DNA of 64,000 nt from Imbricaverruca yamaguchii (taxonomy: Eukaryota; Arthropoda; Thecostraca; Neoverrucidae), in contig JAOTOL010001660.1 of NCBI GenBank assembly GCA_034440575.1, forward strand, positions 248,001 to 312,000, read 5' to 3'. Below, piece by piece: positions 11,918-24,599 of the stretch. The position numbers and the translations under genes were made by a program. The notes under the pieces are model-generated. The model worked only from the letters and a program-made list of their open reading frames with translations. It did no database searches and was not told where the DNA came from. How positions within the stretch are numbered: position 1 is the first letter of the stretch; each line of letters opens with the position of its first letter.

Positions 11918-14900
11918 GCGGTTACACTGAAACGCCACTCTGTATTTCGTAATGACGTGCCATCTGATGGCATTGCACATGGGTGCGTCCCACTGGCCTT
12001 CCACTATAGTGTACCGGCGAGTAAATTGGCTCTCCGAACCACCTTACAGGCAGTCGCAGCGTGTGCGACTTTTTCCCACCGCGATATAAGCGTTTGCTCC
12101 TTTAGGCACGGGGCCGTAGCCTCGATACTTTAATCCAACAGGAACCACTCTGCCTTCTGAACACGGGTGCACACACCCATCTTGCCCTGCCATCGGGCCG
12201 CACGTCAGCACTGGACCTGAGTCTCGCCAGCCCCCAACTGACGCACCATTTTGAGTGGACAGTTGAGGATGACAGCCACGGAAGTGACCACTTTCCGGTG
12301 TGGCTTACTTTTCAAGGAGACTCATTTCTTTGGACACGTCCGCCTCGCTGGAATCTGAAAAAGGCGGACTGGACTCGTTTTAGATCTGAGACACAGGCAA
12401 TCTTTACACGTGACACCGAAAACCACTGCACCCGTGTTGATGATTTCACCTCACGACTTCTCCAGTGTGCTGACAAGTGCATTCCTCGTACTTCTGGTAC
12501 TCCTCGCCGCACCCCGGTTCCTTGGTGGACTGAGGAGTGTGCAATGGCGATTCGCCCCCACAGGCGAGCCCTAAAACTTTTTAGCAAATACAGCAGAACT
12601 GCCAACATGTTGGCGTTCAAGCAAGCACGGGTTGTGGCTAGACGTGCAATAAGAGCAGCGAAGAGAGCCTCTCGGAAAGAGTACGCAAACGGAATGAACC
12701 GTTTTACTGCCACCTTACAGGTGTATACTCAGATACGGCGCATCTCCGGTTGTTTTTCCTCGCGTCCGCTACCTGTGTTGCAGATCCATGGCCAGAATAT
12801 TTCTCACCCATTTGACGTTGCCAAAGAAATCGCTGTTGGTCTAGCAGAACGTAGCCATGACAGGAGAGCTGACCCTCAGTTTCTACGACACAAGACTAGG
12901 TGCGAGGAAACGCCTATTGACTTCTCCACGTTACGACAGCTCTCCTACAACCAACCATTCACATTGCCGGAACTGAAATACGCCGTTAATTCCCTGAAAT
13001 GTGTTACAGAGGGACCGGATTCCATTCATAACGCCATGCTGAAGTACTTTCCTCCATGTGTGAATGACGTTCTTCTGGCATCCTTTAATTCCGTATGGGA
13101 GACAGGCAACTTTCCATCCGCTTGGAGCCAAGCCATAATAATTCCTATTCTCAAGCCTGGAAGAAGCGGACTGGAACCACTTCACTACCGACCCATCTCG
13201 CTTACGTCGTCACTATGTAAGCTTATGGAAAAGATGGTGAATGTTCGCCTTACGTGGTTTTTAGAACAGCAGGACTTCTTCTCGAATGCTCAATGTGGTT
13301 TCAGAAAAAGCCGATCTTTCGCGGACCATGTTTTAGCTCTAGACACTGCTGTCCGTTCTGCCTTCAAAGACCACAAACACATGGGCGCCTTGTTTTTTTT
13401 TTACATAGAGGCCCCATATGTTACCGCCTGGAGGCACGGCATACTGCGGAAGCTTTTCGATTGTGGCATTAGAGGGTCCATGGAACATTTCGTCAAGAAT
13501 TGTCTGACGAACAGATCTTTCCGCGTCCTGGTTGGCAACCAGCTGTCAGAAAAGTTTGTGCAGATGAACGGTGTCCCGCAGAGAAGTGTGCTCAGTGTGC
13601 CGCTGTTCGGGATACTTATCAACGATATCGGAAAGGGGATGCGAGATAATATTGGCCGTTCGCTCTTCATAGACAACCTGGCGATCTGGCTTTGCGCCTC
13701 TCGTACACCCTCTTTGGACCGGCAGCTTCAACTGGCCATACACTATCTGGAGAATTGGAGCACACGAAGCGGACTTCGCTTTTCCGCGGAAAACCTGCTA
13801 TGTTGCATTTTTGTCGCCGACGGTCTTGTTATCCCGAGTCGACGCTCCAGCTGTATGGGAAAGTTATCCCACTGCGACTTTCCGCCAAGTTTCTCGGGGT
13901 CATTTTCGACAGGAGTCTGACCTACTCTGACCCTCTTAACTCTTTGCGCCCGCGGTGTTTCAAAGCTGTGGATACTATGAAATGTGTGGCACGCACGACA
14001 TTCGGAGCAGACCGTACAACCCAATTAAAAATGTACCGCCAGCTCATTCGTTCCAAGCTTGACTACTGTTGTTTCGTGTATGATGGTGCTAGCTCTTCCA
14101 AGAAGCGTGTTCTTGACACCGTCCACCACACAGCCTTGCGCATTGCTTCGGGGGCATTCCGAACATCGCCGGTGGCAAGCCTCCAGGTAGAGGCCCACGA
14201 ACCGTGACTGGCACTGAGACGAATGAAGCTGGGCCTCCGGTATGCGCTTAAGCTGAGGCAGTATCCCTTGCACCCAACATACGACGCGGTGTTTTCCCGC
14301 CGTTTACTCGCGCTATTCCGTGGGGGACGGAATATAACTACAGATCCGTTCTGCATGAGAGTTCGAACATCCATCCAGGAAAATGGTATCCGCACACGCG
14401 GAATTCGCACAGCTGGCCAAGTGCAAACACCGCCCTGGGAACTAGTGTCGCCGGAAATCGACATATCTCTCAGCATTTCCAAAAAGAGTGACGTCCCCAC
14501 CGAACTATTCCGGGCGAACTCATTGGAGCGCATCGCCACATACGACGGACACACCATGATATACATTGGTGGCTCTAAAACAGACCAGGGTGTCGGATGT
14601 GCGTTCGTTTCCGGACCGGTCACCAGAGGCTTTTCGCTCCCACCGAATGCATTTGTATAGATCTCAGAGCTCGTGGCGATCCTCAAAGCGCTTTGTTTCA
14701 TCGAAGTCGGTGAATGCAACCCCTGTGTTATCTTATCTGACTCATTAAGCAGCCTCTTGGCACTTGAAGGTTTTAACCTCCAAGAACACATTTTACAGGA
14801 CATCTTGTCCCGCCTTACCTCACTGAGACGAGATGGAAGATGTATATCATTTTGCTGGATCCCGAGCCATGTCGGCATCCGGGGGAACGAGCTCGCTGAT

Positions 14901-15490
14901 GAGACAGCGAGGCGAGCGGCACGAAGACCCTATGTCCGTGCCCTTACACTCCCGGCACATGATTCCTACCCGACTGTTTCTAAATACATCCATGAGAAGT
15001 GGCAACGCAGTTGGGACGCCCAGGGCACAAACACACTCAAACAAATCAAGCCTCACATAGGGTACTGGCCGTCGTCTTCCAGGAAGGTACGAGCCGAGGA
15101 GGTTGCGTTATCACGACTACGAATAGGACACACGTACGCAACACACAGTCACCTGCTCAAAAATGAGACCAGACCAGTGTGCCCACGATGCAACTCGTCC
15201 GTGACAGTGCATCATATTCTGACATGCCACCTTTACGCACAGGAGAGAGCCCAATACTGTGGGGCAAACAGAACGCTCTCCAGCCTTCTTGCAAATGACT
15301 CAGAATGCTTAGGGAATGTGTGTCGCTGCGTTGTAAATGCAGGCTTTCCAATAATATACCCGGGACAGTGAAGACGTCGTGCTAAACTGTACCATAAGTC
15401 CATATATGAGTAGGTAGTACACACTGTTATGGGCGCTAAATGACCTATGCTGGTCAATGCGCCCAAAAACCCCAATTATCATCATCATCA
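11918..15490 (+). mobile_element. I-group LINE with RNase H, 5'-truncated, flanked by a 14-bp target duplication
   Basis: Remains of an apurinic-type endonuclease come first (SVPASKLALRTTLQAVA near 12020; GSDHFPVWL at about 12280-12310), with an internal deletion that removes the GDFN region. The RT follows (GPDSIHNAML, LHYRPISLTSSLCKLMEKM, QCGFRKSRSF, GVPQRSVLS). Motif C is decayed to LFIDNLAIW where YADDLAIW is expected. After frameshifts there is an RNase H domain (YIGGSKT, with the catalytic D of DGS lost; WIPSHVGIRGNELAD) and a C-terminal Cys/His motif (CPRCNSS...HHILTCHLYAQER). The 3' UTR holds a stem-loop and ends in (atc)n. The 14-mer tcgaatgtctgatg lies at 11904-11917 and again at 15491-15504. 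Several frameshifts and stops make it inactive. Confidence 0.9.
15431..15464 (+). other. 3'-terminal stem-loop of the I-group LINE
   Basis: gggcgc (15431-15436) pairs with gcgccc (15459-15464), and inside it tgacc (15441-15445) pairs with ggtca (15452-15456). The hairpin sits about 25 bp before the element end. In LINEs such 3' structures often serve as recognition sites for the element's own RT; that role is inferred here. Confidence 0.6.
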
Positions 15491-15504
15491 TCGAATGTCT
15501 GATG
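15491..15504. repeat. Target-site duplication, right copy
   Basis: tcgaatgtctgatg, immediately after the (atc)n tail of the LINE; the pair of 11904-11917. Confidence 0.85.
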
Positions 15505-15622
15505 ATTCACAAGTTTTCGGTTGGTGAAAGTTATTGGTAGGGAGGATGGTGCTTTCCGAAGAGCAGCATATGTATTTTCTCTTAGTGCTTGCACATGCAA
15601 AATAATGCAACCTGCCTATGGC

Positions 15623-16623
15623 TTAACACTCGCACGTCCTGAGGTCCGCGCCAACTTCGCATGTCCGAGGTCAGATGTCTGCCCCCCTAAGATCTCTAAA
15701 ACTATGCTAGCTAGTGACAAACGGAAAACGGCGTTGGATAGATGGTGACGGGCTCCATCGAAAGCCATCGAAAGTGTTTCAGTCATTTTTTTCGCTCAGT
15801 TCAACATTCAGGTCACTGGGTCATCATAGGTCAAATTCGACAAGATCATGTGTGACTCAGATATTGACACATATCTCAGGACCTGTAACAGATGGAAACA
15901 AACGGCGAACGCTATTCGACAGTCTTTGAAATGTGCTACCGACATTAGGCGGTGTAATTTAAGGTCAGGTCAACCGAAACTCAGGTCAAGATCATGAACT
16001 TGCCTAGGGAGGTTATGTCATGTATCAATCGACAGTTCTTGGCGATACAAGCACAATGACGGCAATTTCAGCCTTCTAGCTCAATGCAGTGGGATATAAT
16101 GCGCAGAAATGTGTAGTGATCTCAGGCGACCTCAGAGACCTTGGTGAGGTCACTGAGCAAAAATGTCAGCGGTAACATTGAGCATAGCTTCCATCTACAT
16201 CCCACAACCGTTGTGAGATCATTCCGAGCGCAAATATGTAACCAGGAAACATTTGTATATTTTACCATACCCCTATAATGGGGAAGCCATGGCCGCGACC
16301 TGACTTAAGGTCAATGCTACGAAAAAGAACGATATACATATTATGGTCCATGATAATATCATGACATATTATAAGTTTGAAATCAATTGCCCAATTATTG
16401 TGGAAGTTATGCCACCTAGAACTCTGAGTCTAGTTGGGTCACTTCGCCTGACCTGGTGCCCTGACCTGAGATGACCCAGGATTAAAGACGTATGAGGATA
16501 TGCGGAAAAGACCAACGAACAGCTATGCGAGGATTGGTCTTGCTAACCCGATTAGTTTGGAGGCAAATGAGGAAAAATCTGAGCGGGGCAGATATCTGCC
16601 CCCCCCGGACGTGCGCGGGTTAA
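15623..16623 (+). mobile_element. TTAA-bounded inverted-repeat element, family A, complete 1.0-kb copy
   Basis: It starts ttaacactcgcacgtcctg and ends cggacgtgcgcgggttaa, with TTAA at both edges. The subterminal palindrome ggggcagatatctgcccc is at 16585-16602, and a matching cagatgtctgcccc lies near the left end. No coding frame is present, so it is a nonautonomous element. The interior is rich in aggtca and tgacct. Most of it (from about 15846) is repeated at 38512-39302. Confidence 0.8.
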
Positions 16624-16739
16624 AACATGAATTCGCCTCGGCCCCTCCTTCCATCTCAACTTTAGCTGCTGTCGTCAGCTATGAATCAGACAACACATTA
16701 TGCTGCTGCGTCGGGGATTGACCAGCCGCAGGCCTGTTT

Positions 16740-17500
16740 TACACGCCACGGGAGCCGTGGCAGCTGCCGACGCTCGCTGCCCGCCGCCGACGGAACATCC
16801 GCCCGCCCGTACACCGACCCGACCAGATGTCAGGCTCGGGACACGGCTCGTTCATTAGTCCTGCCGCGGTGCGATCCCGTGCGGATCGGTCAGGTGGGCG
16901 ACCGTGTCGCGGCGTGGTCACGCGTGTGACCTGGTCGGACGCCCTCGGGACGCGCGCCAATCTGGCACACCGTGTCTCGCGCCAGCCTGCACGCGACGTG
17001 TGTCGACGCTGCACTGGTGACAGGTGACGGCCTGCTGGACGGCCATGGACGTCGCCCGCCGCGGCAGGCCGCTGCCCTCTGTCGCCCGCCCCGATCCTCC
17101 CGCCGCTCGCCGCTGCCCTCCGCCGCTGCCCTCTGCCACCCGCCACCGCCCTCTGCCACCCGCCGTGGTCCTCTGCCATCCGCCGCTGCCCTCTGCCGCC
17201 CTCCGCTGCCCTCTGCCGCCCGCCGCGGTCCTCCGCTGCCAGCCGCCTCCCGCCGCTGCCCTCAGCCGCCCGACAATGCCCTCTGCCGCATGTCGCTACC
17301 CTCTGCCCGCCGCTGCCCTCTGCCCGCCGCTGCCCGCTGCTGCCTTCTGCCACCCGCCGTGGTCCTCCCGCCAACCAATAGCCGATGACCGCTGTCGTCT
17401 AAAGAATGCTAATATCGCTAACGCGACAGCAAGTTTACGGTCCGCAGCGAGGAATGTCCGGATTAATTCGGAGCGCGTAGCAGGGCGGGCAGCCAGTTAA
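16740..17500. other. GC-rich low-complexity region
   Basis: A CpG-rich lead (16740-17060) is followed by degenerate repeats of ccgctgccctctgccgcc up to about 17365. The long open frames on both strands consist of this low-complexity sequence. Confidence 0.8.
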
Positions 17501-17818
17501 CGCTGCGGAACGCATCTGGACGCGCAATACTCGGCCGATGTGGCCACAAATTGCAACGTTTCTGCCACAGTGGACGGCTTTCGCGTTGTGTGGTTTTGGT
17601 CGGTGAAAAACGGCAATAATATTTCATAGATAACAGTGAAATACTTTACTCAATGGGTGAGCATTTGGGACATGAGTAAATAAACACAGTTCATGGTGTC
17701 ATATCGCGCGATACCCGGAACAATCTTGTCATACCTATCGCCAATAGTCTCACGGTCACATCATAATCACAGTCTCCGCCGACATTCGAGATGAGCTTCC
17801 ATCACGTACGTTGTTCCG

Positions 17819-17821
<3 letters not shown>

Positions 17822-17878
<57 letters not shown>
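17822..17878. repeat. (AT)n microsatellite
   Basis: A pure at run. Confidence 0.98.
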
Positions 17879-17880
<2 letters not shown>

Positions 17881-18049
17881 TTTGTTTCTAAAATAAGCTA
17901 CATGGGTACAATGGTTCATACAACTTCAAATCCGTGACGAAATTGAACAATGTTCAACTCTGTTAAATGTTGCTGTTAATTAATCTGAGCCGGAACTGGG
18001 GCACCTTCTCCCACATCCATTTGCATGATGTCTCAAATTTTGGGGCCAG

Positions 18050-18290
18050 GTAGGTAATCCATGGCCCACCTAGATCGAAGATTCTGAATAAAGTAAGTAC
18101 TTGTATGGGGTCAAGTTACCTTAAGCAACGTTTCGTGGTCTTCTCTACCCATGGGAAGAATATAAATTAACGAAAAATTAAAAACTGCAAATGTAGACAA
18201 TTCCAGAAACATTAAATATTGATTTCTGGGTGGACAAACACTCGGGCCATATTCGATTTCGCCGTCGCTTTTATTACGGCTTATTTAAGA
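18050..18290 (+). mobile_element. Possible old fragment related to TTAA family B
   Basis: gattctgaataaagtaagta, caacgtttcgtggtcttctc and ctacccatgggaag parallel 3990-4080 of the complete copy (gattctggataaagtaagc, caatgtttctcggtctgctc, ctacccattggaa). Divergence is high. Confidence 0.4.
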
Positions 18291-18588
18291 CCACTTAAGT
18301 ATTCCAGTGTGTCTTCGGGCCTCGGTGCATATTATAAAGGCCTGTCGCTTTTCCAAATCACGGTGCGGTTTTGATGGTTCCGGTAGACTTTCGGGTTTCC
18401 AGTGGTTTTAATGGCACCGCTGATTTAATTAGAGACCCCCACGGAATTTTATGGCCATCGACGAGTTTTTTATCGGTGGGTTCCTGTGTAATTGTGTGGG
18501 CCCCAATGCAATCTTGGAGGCTCAAGTATTACTTTTTGGGGTTCAGGGGTGGTTTGTCGGCCTCTATATCAGCTTTCGGTGCTCCGAC

Positions 18589-18770
18589 GCGAGTTGTCGT
18601 GGACCTGGCGCGAGTTGTCGGGGCCAAGTCGCGAGTTGTCGGGGCCCTGGCGCGAGTTGTCGGGGCCCTGGTGCGAGTTGTCGGGGCCCTGGAGCGAGTT
18701 GTCGGGGCCCTGGTGCGAGTTGTCGGGGCCCTGGTGCGAGTTGTCGGGGCCCTGGCGCGATTTGTCGTGG
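18589..18770. repeat. 21-bp minisatellite, about nine units
   Basis: The unit gcgagttgtcggggccctgg plus one base repeats, giving 7-residue periodic frames. It is unrelated to the 21-bp array before exon A. Confidence 0.95.
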
Positions 18771-18805
18771 TTTCGAGTCGATTTTGTGAACTCGACGCGG
18801 TTTAT

Positions 18806-18940
18806 TCTCCTTCTCCCTCTCCCTCTCCCTCTCCCTCTCCCTCTCCCTCTCCCTCTCCCTCTCCCTCTCCCTCTCCCCTTCCATCTAAATCTCCCTCTCC
18901 CTCTCTTTCTCCCTCTGTCTCTCCCTCTCCCTCTTCCCTC
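18806..18940. repeat. (CCCTCT)n microsatellite
   Basis: ctccct repeats, interrupted near 18880. This is not a telomere motif. Confidence 0.97.
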
Positions 18941-19194
18941 TCTCTCTGACATCATCCTATGGTGCGCTGAAGTGCACCTATTTCGACATTGAGGCTTCAC
19001 ATTGTTAAGTGACTGGTGTGTGTGCGTTGCTGCATCCTACTTCCGTTTTGCCCATTAACTGTCAATACTTTGTTGGTTTTGCAAATCATTGCATCGTTTG
19101 ATATTCCTCAAGAATGCATTGGGAATTGCACTGCATTCACAAAATCATTCATTTTCAAATGGACACCACCTTCACAGGGCATACAGTTGTCAGA

Positions 19195-20314
19195 ACCCGT
19201 GACGACGCGCAGCATGCCATGGTATGCCATAACCCATGACCCGCAGCATGCCATGGTATGCCATAACCCGTGACCCGCAGCATGCCATGGCATGACAGAA
19301 CCCATGACCCGCAGCATGCCATGGCATGACAGAACCCATGGTCCGCAGCATACCATGGTATGGGAGAACCCGTGACGCCCAGCATGTCATGGTATGACAG
19401 AACCCGTGACGCCCAGCATGCCATGGTATGACAGAACCCGTGCTCCGCAGCATGCCATGGTATGACAGAACCCATGGTCCGCAGCATGCCATGGTATGAC
19501 AGAACCCATGACCCGCAACATGCCATGGTATGCCATACCCCGTGACCCGCAGCATGCCATGGCATGACAGAACCCATGACCCGCAGCATGCCATGGCATG
19601 ACAGAACCCATGGTCCGCAGCATACCATGGTATGGGAGAACCCGTGACGCCCAGCATGCCATGGTATGACAGAACCCGTGACGCCCAGCATGCCATGGTA
19701 TGACAGAACCCGTGCTCCCCAGTATGCCATGGTATGGGAGAACCCGTGACGCCCAGCATGTCATGGTATGCCAGAACCCATGGTCCGCAGCATACCATGG
19801 TATGACAGAACCCGTGACGCCCAGCATGCCATGGTATGACAGAACCCATGACCCGCAGCATGCCATGGTATGCCATAACTCATGACCCGCAGCATGCCAT
19901 GGCATGACAGAACCCGTGACGCCCAGCATGCCATGGTATGACAGAACCCATGACCCGCAGCATGCCATGGTATGCCATAACTCATGACCCGCAGCATGCC
20001 ATGGTATGGGAGAACCCGTGCTCCGCAGCATGCCATGGTATGACAGAACCCATGGTCCGCAGCATGCCATGGCATGACAGAACCCGTGACCCGCAGCATG
20101 CCATGGTATGCCATAACCCGTGACCCGCAGCATGCCATGGTATGACAGAACCCGTGCTCCGCAGCATGCCATGGTATGCCATAACCCGTGACCCGCAGCA
20201 TGCCATGGTATGCCATAACCCATGGTCCGCAGCATGCCATGGTATGACAGAACCCATGGTCCGCAGCATACCATGGTATGACAGAACCCGTGCTCCGCAG
20301 CATGCCATGGTATG
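19195..20314. repeat. 34-bp satellite, about 33 units
   Basis: Each unit has cagaacccatgacccgcag followed by catgccatggtatga. The ccatgg core is nearly always kept; some units hold the perfect palindrome catgccatggcatg. Open frames on both strands result from the array. Confidence 0.97.
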
Positions 20315-22174
20315 GCCTGTGTCCGCCAATTTCACAGGCTACATCTCCCCTTCCGTATACACGCTCAATGTACGTGCACGGTAGCCATAGACGTGCATGC
20401 TAAAACATACCTCTGACTTCCGCCCTCGTGCGAAGAGACGGGACACATGGGTGACTCCCAAGGAAAGAAAGCACGAAAGTGACGACGAGTTTATGATATC
20501 ATACATCGGCATTGATGAATGCAGATATGCCTGTGACATGGGATGCTCTCTGTTTAACCGTGCCCTGTTAGATTGCATTGTAGGTGATTGAAGTTTATAT
20601 TTACTTCTTTCTATTTCTTATTTGATTTGGATTTATTTAAAGCTGTGTTTTATGCGTATTATATTATGGTGGCTGAATTAACTGCATCCCGGTCTGTAGC
20701 ATGGGTGACTTCACACTTGAAATTTCCTCGTACTGAGGATAATTCCTTAATAGTCAATGCACCTATGCACACAAAGACATTTTGTTCAACCTGCTGACCA
20801 ATTCACTGATTTGCATTTTGATTTTGATTAGAGACATCTTGTTCGACATTTTAATATCGTATTCTCCAGCAGTTTTACAACGGCACGACCTGTCCAAAAG
20901 CAATTAGAAGCTGCATTACAAACGTTTTCATCCGGTGGCAAAGTTAGGAGCAGCTCCAATGATTACATTTCCTTCCTGGGATGGCCTCTCCGCCTTCTTG
21001 TCACAAGCACACCGGACCCACCACACCGCCTGCATTAGAAACGTGTCGCTGTTGTCTATGCAAATTGGTCGTCCCCTGCCATCCCCAAGGAACAATTATT
21101 TAAGCCCGGAACTTTCCATTGGGGTATTTGCGAAAGTCTGGGCTAATTCAATGTATATCCAATACATATGCGCCGCGTGATGGTGGCGTGAGCCCACACA
21201 TGTTGAGTGAACATATTTTGTTACCGAAGTGTTGTGTTTATAGTGGGAACTGTTATCTCCACCAAAACAAAGACATGCTGTTTTCCTTCACGCAAAGGCC
21301 TGCAGGAAAGGCGACACATGCTAGAGGACAGGACGAATCTTGAATTAGTTACCACGATCGAGTTCGATGGAGATGAAGTCGTGCTTTATAGTACTTCTAT
21401 GTTCAGAGTTCCTATATCCATGCCTTTGAATGTGCTAAGGTGCCGCACTTTGCACATCAATGCCGTGCAGTGCAGCACACTGAACCAACACAACTGTTTT
21501 ACTACACGAACTTTGATCTATCCAAGCCTGTATTCCAGACAGCAGACGTTAGCATTCTTCACCTTCTTGTCTTTGCTCCAATTATGCAAACTTGCCCCAA
21601 ACTAGCTTACTAAATCTGGCCAGCGATACTCGGCTTTGAACGCAAATTAAGTTAAGAAGCTGATGACGTTTGACAACAGTCGCGATTCAATTAAGGTGAA
21701 GGACACCGTTGGCTCTGTCTCATGTTGAAGAAATACTGACGTTTTTGCTTCAAAGTTATGCAACCAAGTGTAAGAAACAACATGTGCTCCCGTGGTCGTG
21801 CTTATGTTGGAAATGCCGACTATTTCACGAGATTTGGAGAAGTTGGATACAACAGCAAGTGCTCTAATGAATGTCAGGGGCATATAAGATAAATAGTGAC
21901 TGAAATCCAGACCCTCTTCTACTCCGAGAAGAGTACAGCAACCTCTTGCTGCTTTCACATGCCCCTAGCCATGTAACCTGACTGTCGATAAGATCATCTA
22001 CATACTCCACGTGTAACAGAAGAGATCAAATTCACACCCTGGTGTGCCAGATAATAGCGAGGTGCAATTCAAACTTGGGTCGACCTCCAGCACACGTTGC
22101 TGTCTATGGTTAGCGTACGATACATCCATCAATCAAATGGTATCGCAGGGCCTCTAGAGGTAGATGGTGAAAGA
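20315..22174. other. No gene recognised
   Basis: 1.86 kb between the 34-bp satellite and a SINE. The longest frames (132 and 103 codons) show no domain. Confidence 0.6.
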
Positions 22175-22500
22175 GCCGCCCTGGTAGATGAGTTGGTTCG
22201 AGCGCTGGCCTGCACTGGTCTCGCCTGCCTTGGCAACACGGTTCGAGTGGCTTCACGCGCTAGCATTTAACTCCAGGCTGGGAGGGTCAGTTGGCCGTTG
22301 GCCCGATAAAGCCGGGGACGAGCTACCGGGCGGCCGTGTCGGTGCATTGACGGCACGTTGAACTTTGAGTACAACTCTGCTGTTGAACTGGAACTCATGG
22401 ATCGGGTGGTGGAGCCAGGGTTCATGCAACAAGCTCTGCTTCTCAATAGAGCCCTGGTCCATAAAGCCACCCCAGCAATTAGTCGGATTATTTTTGTAAT
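22175..22500 (+). mobile_element. tRNA-derived SINE, family 2, plus-strand copy
   Basis: gccgccctggtagatgagtt at the start carries the A-box region, and ggttcgagtggc is the B box. The body contains ccgataaagccggggacgag and gtcggtgcattgacggcacg, and the end is tttttgtaat. It aligns over its full length with the reverse complement of 57073-57386, so two copies of one family occur in the window. Confidence 0.8.
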
Positions 22501-22979
22501 GCTCTTAGTATGTCTCTTAATATGGCTGTTATTAATAATGAACGCATACACGTTATTCAGAGTAGATGCAACACATCACCACCAAACTATGATCATGGCA
22601 TTCTTTCATGAAGGTGGACATGTGTCATCTCCAAACGGTATTTAATGTCAAGGTTGCGCTTCTGAAAGTTCGGTCAATTTCATCAGGGTTTTTCCGTACT
22701 GAGTGAGAATTGAATTTAGTAGTATATTTTCACACAAAGCATCCTGAAGATACGCGCCCAGTATAAATTTTGTCCGCCGTAATGATGGTGGTCGAACGAA
22801 TAGTTCAGCCACAGCTGTCTGGCTATCTGGAAGTAACCAAATTACTATCTGACGCCTAGGTGGATTACCGCAAAAACATTCTAGGGAATCGGCGCGTCAC
22901 GCGTCATCGCTGACAAAACACTTCAGGCTATGGATAACGGCAAGGTATCTCTTGTTGTTGGATCTCTAAAAATACTTCG

Positions 22980-23950
22980 ATGTTTTTTTTTCCCCACGAA
23001 AATAATTCAATATACTTTCTTCACACGGTGTCGGTGCTGTTTGGCTACGTAAATACCTAGCCAGCCACATACAGTAGATTTAGATGTGTGGACCTCACAG
23101 TGTACCCCGGATGTCTGACACGAGAGACAACCCAGCCGGGGTTTTCCAAGATGGCGCTTCGGGTCGTGATTTATAGTTGTTGCTCGCGAATGACTCGGGC
23201 CTCTGCGTGCCGGATGATGTCATCGTCGCCTGATTCGCCGATGGCACCCAGATCAGCGACAGCGGAAAAAGTGCGACTTGCAACACATACCAACCGGATG
23301 GAGCACACATTCAGCACCATGTACCAATGGTTTTCCCATAATGGCAGATCCTGGTCATCGCAATTCCATTAAAGCTTTTTTTAATCCTCCAATACTTTTG
23401 AATGTATGTGGTATCCCACTCTGTTATGGTGCGGATCATGGAATCACCATTGACAGTTACTTGAAATATCAAGCCCATATCGGTACAATGATTCACAAGT
23501 GTACTGGAGTCCTCGTTGCATAGTCTCACACGCACCACGTGACCCCAGCCGCCACACTACAGAACATCGCACAGACTTCGGTGTTGTCCATGGTGCGATA
23601 TTATACATCATTGTATGGCTCGTCTGCAGATACCCAGGTGCATCGTATGCACAAGACCGTGAGTCTCTGTGCGCGAGCCGTGACTGGCAGGAGACAACAT
23701 GACCACATATCAGATACTGTGGGCAACTCAGGTGGTTGACTGTCAAACAGCCTATCGATTATCATACAGTGTATGCCGTGCAGACTATCATTACAACGGG
23801 CCAGCCTAACTGCGTCCATCCTACCATGGAGCAGCGTGCCAACCAAAGACATACACAACACAAAACGCACCACCGCGGTTTCATTGTTTAACATTTAGCA
23901 GGAAACGAAAGTTAACCAACATAAATTTGTCATATGGGGAACTGATTCCT
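22980..23950 (+). mobile_element. LINE relic: RT motif C to C-terminus, heavily decayed
   Basis: In one broken frame the sequence reads FADGTQISDSG near 23230 (FADDTQIS expected, second D lost). It is followed near 23660 by ARAVTGRRQHDHISDT and then by WLTVKQPIDYHTVYAV and MEQRANQRHTQHKT. This order (FADDTQI, then AARVVTGRRKFDHISDVL, then WL...I.YH...) matches a common CR1/L2-type C-terminal RT region by memory. Many stops and frameshifts. Upstream RT motifs are not recognisable. Confidence 0.7.
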
Positions 23951-24599
23951 TCCTACTCTGCAGAATCATCTCGAGATTGTCCGGCATCGGCCAGGCAAAA
24001 AGAAACTACGATTTATATAATTATTACTGATTGAAGGTTCATTGTGGGGTGGGGGGGTCGGTCAACCTTGCATTTTTATATATTTCCGGATGAACCCAGG
24101 GATACTGATGAACATAGTGTTGTTGGAGTCCTCGGCATTCCTGTGGCTTTTACTACGAACTGTATATTTAAGGTCTTAAGGTACCAGCGGCCTGAATCTT
24201 ACAGGGTGATCATTTAGGAATGGAAAAGGCTTCGACGTCAGGTGAGCATTACACAAAAGGCAGTTTCATATTTCCATCCTGAAATGTGTAGAAATCATCG
24301 GGACATTTTTAACCTCGGTTTGATTGACATCTCAATTTTGTTTCAGGTGCCCATGGTCTCCCATCAGCCCATGGTCATGTTCAGGTGCCCATGGTCTCCC
24401 ATCAGCCCATGGTCATGTTAAGGTGCCCATCATTCCGATCGAATTATCCTGACGCACGTCAAGCTGAAAATCTGAAGCCTCGTGAGGAAGGTCTGCAAGT
24501 GTTTACTTTTTCTTTAACAATACCAGAGATGTGTCAAATACTACTTCATTCTACAGGCTGGTCTCCTTCCTCCACCAAAAAACACACAAAAAACACATG

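Noticed and set aside
16739..17500. Overlapping 211- and 158-codon frames
   Set aside because: They consist of low-complexity CCGCTGCCCTCTGCC repeats with no domain.
18806..18940. Telomeric repeat
   Set aside because: The unit is CCCTCT-like, not TTAGG or TTAGGG; it is a simple microsatellite.
19155..20335. Long minus-strand frames of up to 295 codons (HGMLRVTGSVIPWHA-type)
   Set aside because: Produced by the 34-bp satellite; several frames on both strands are equally open.
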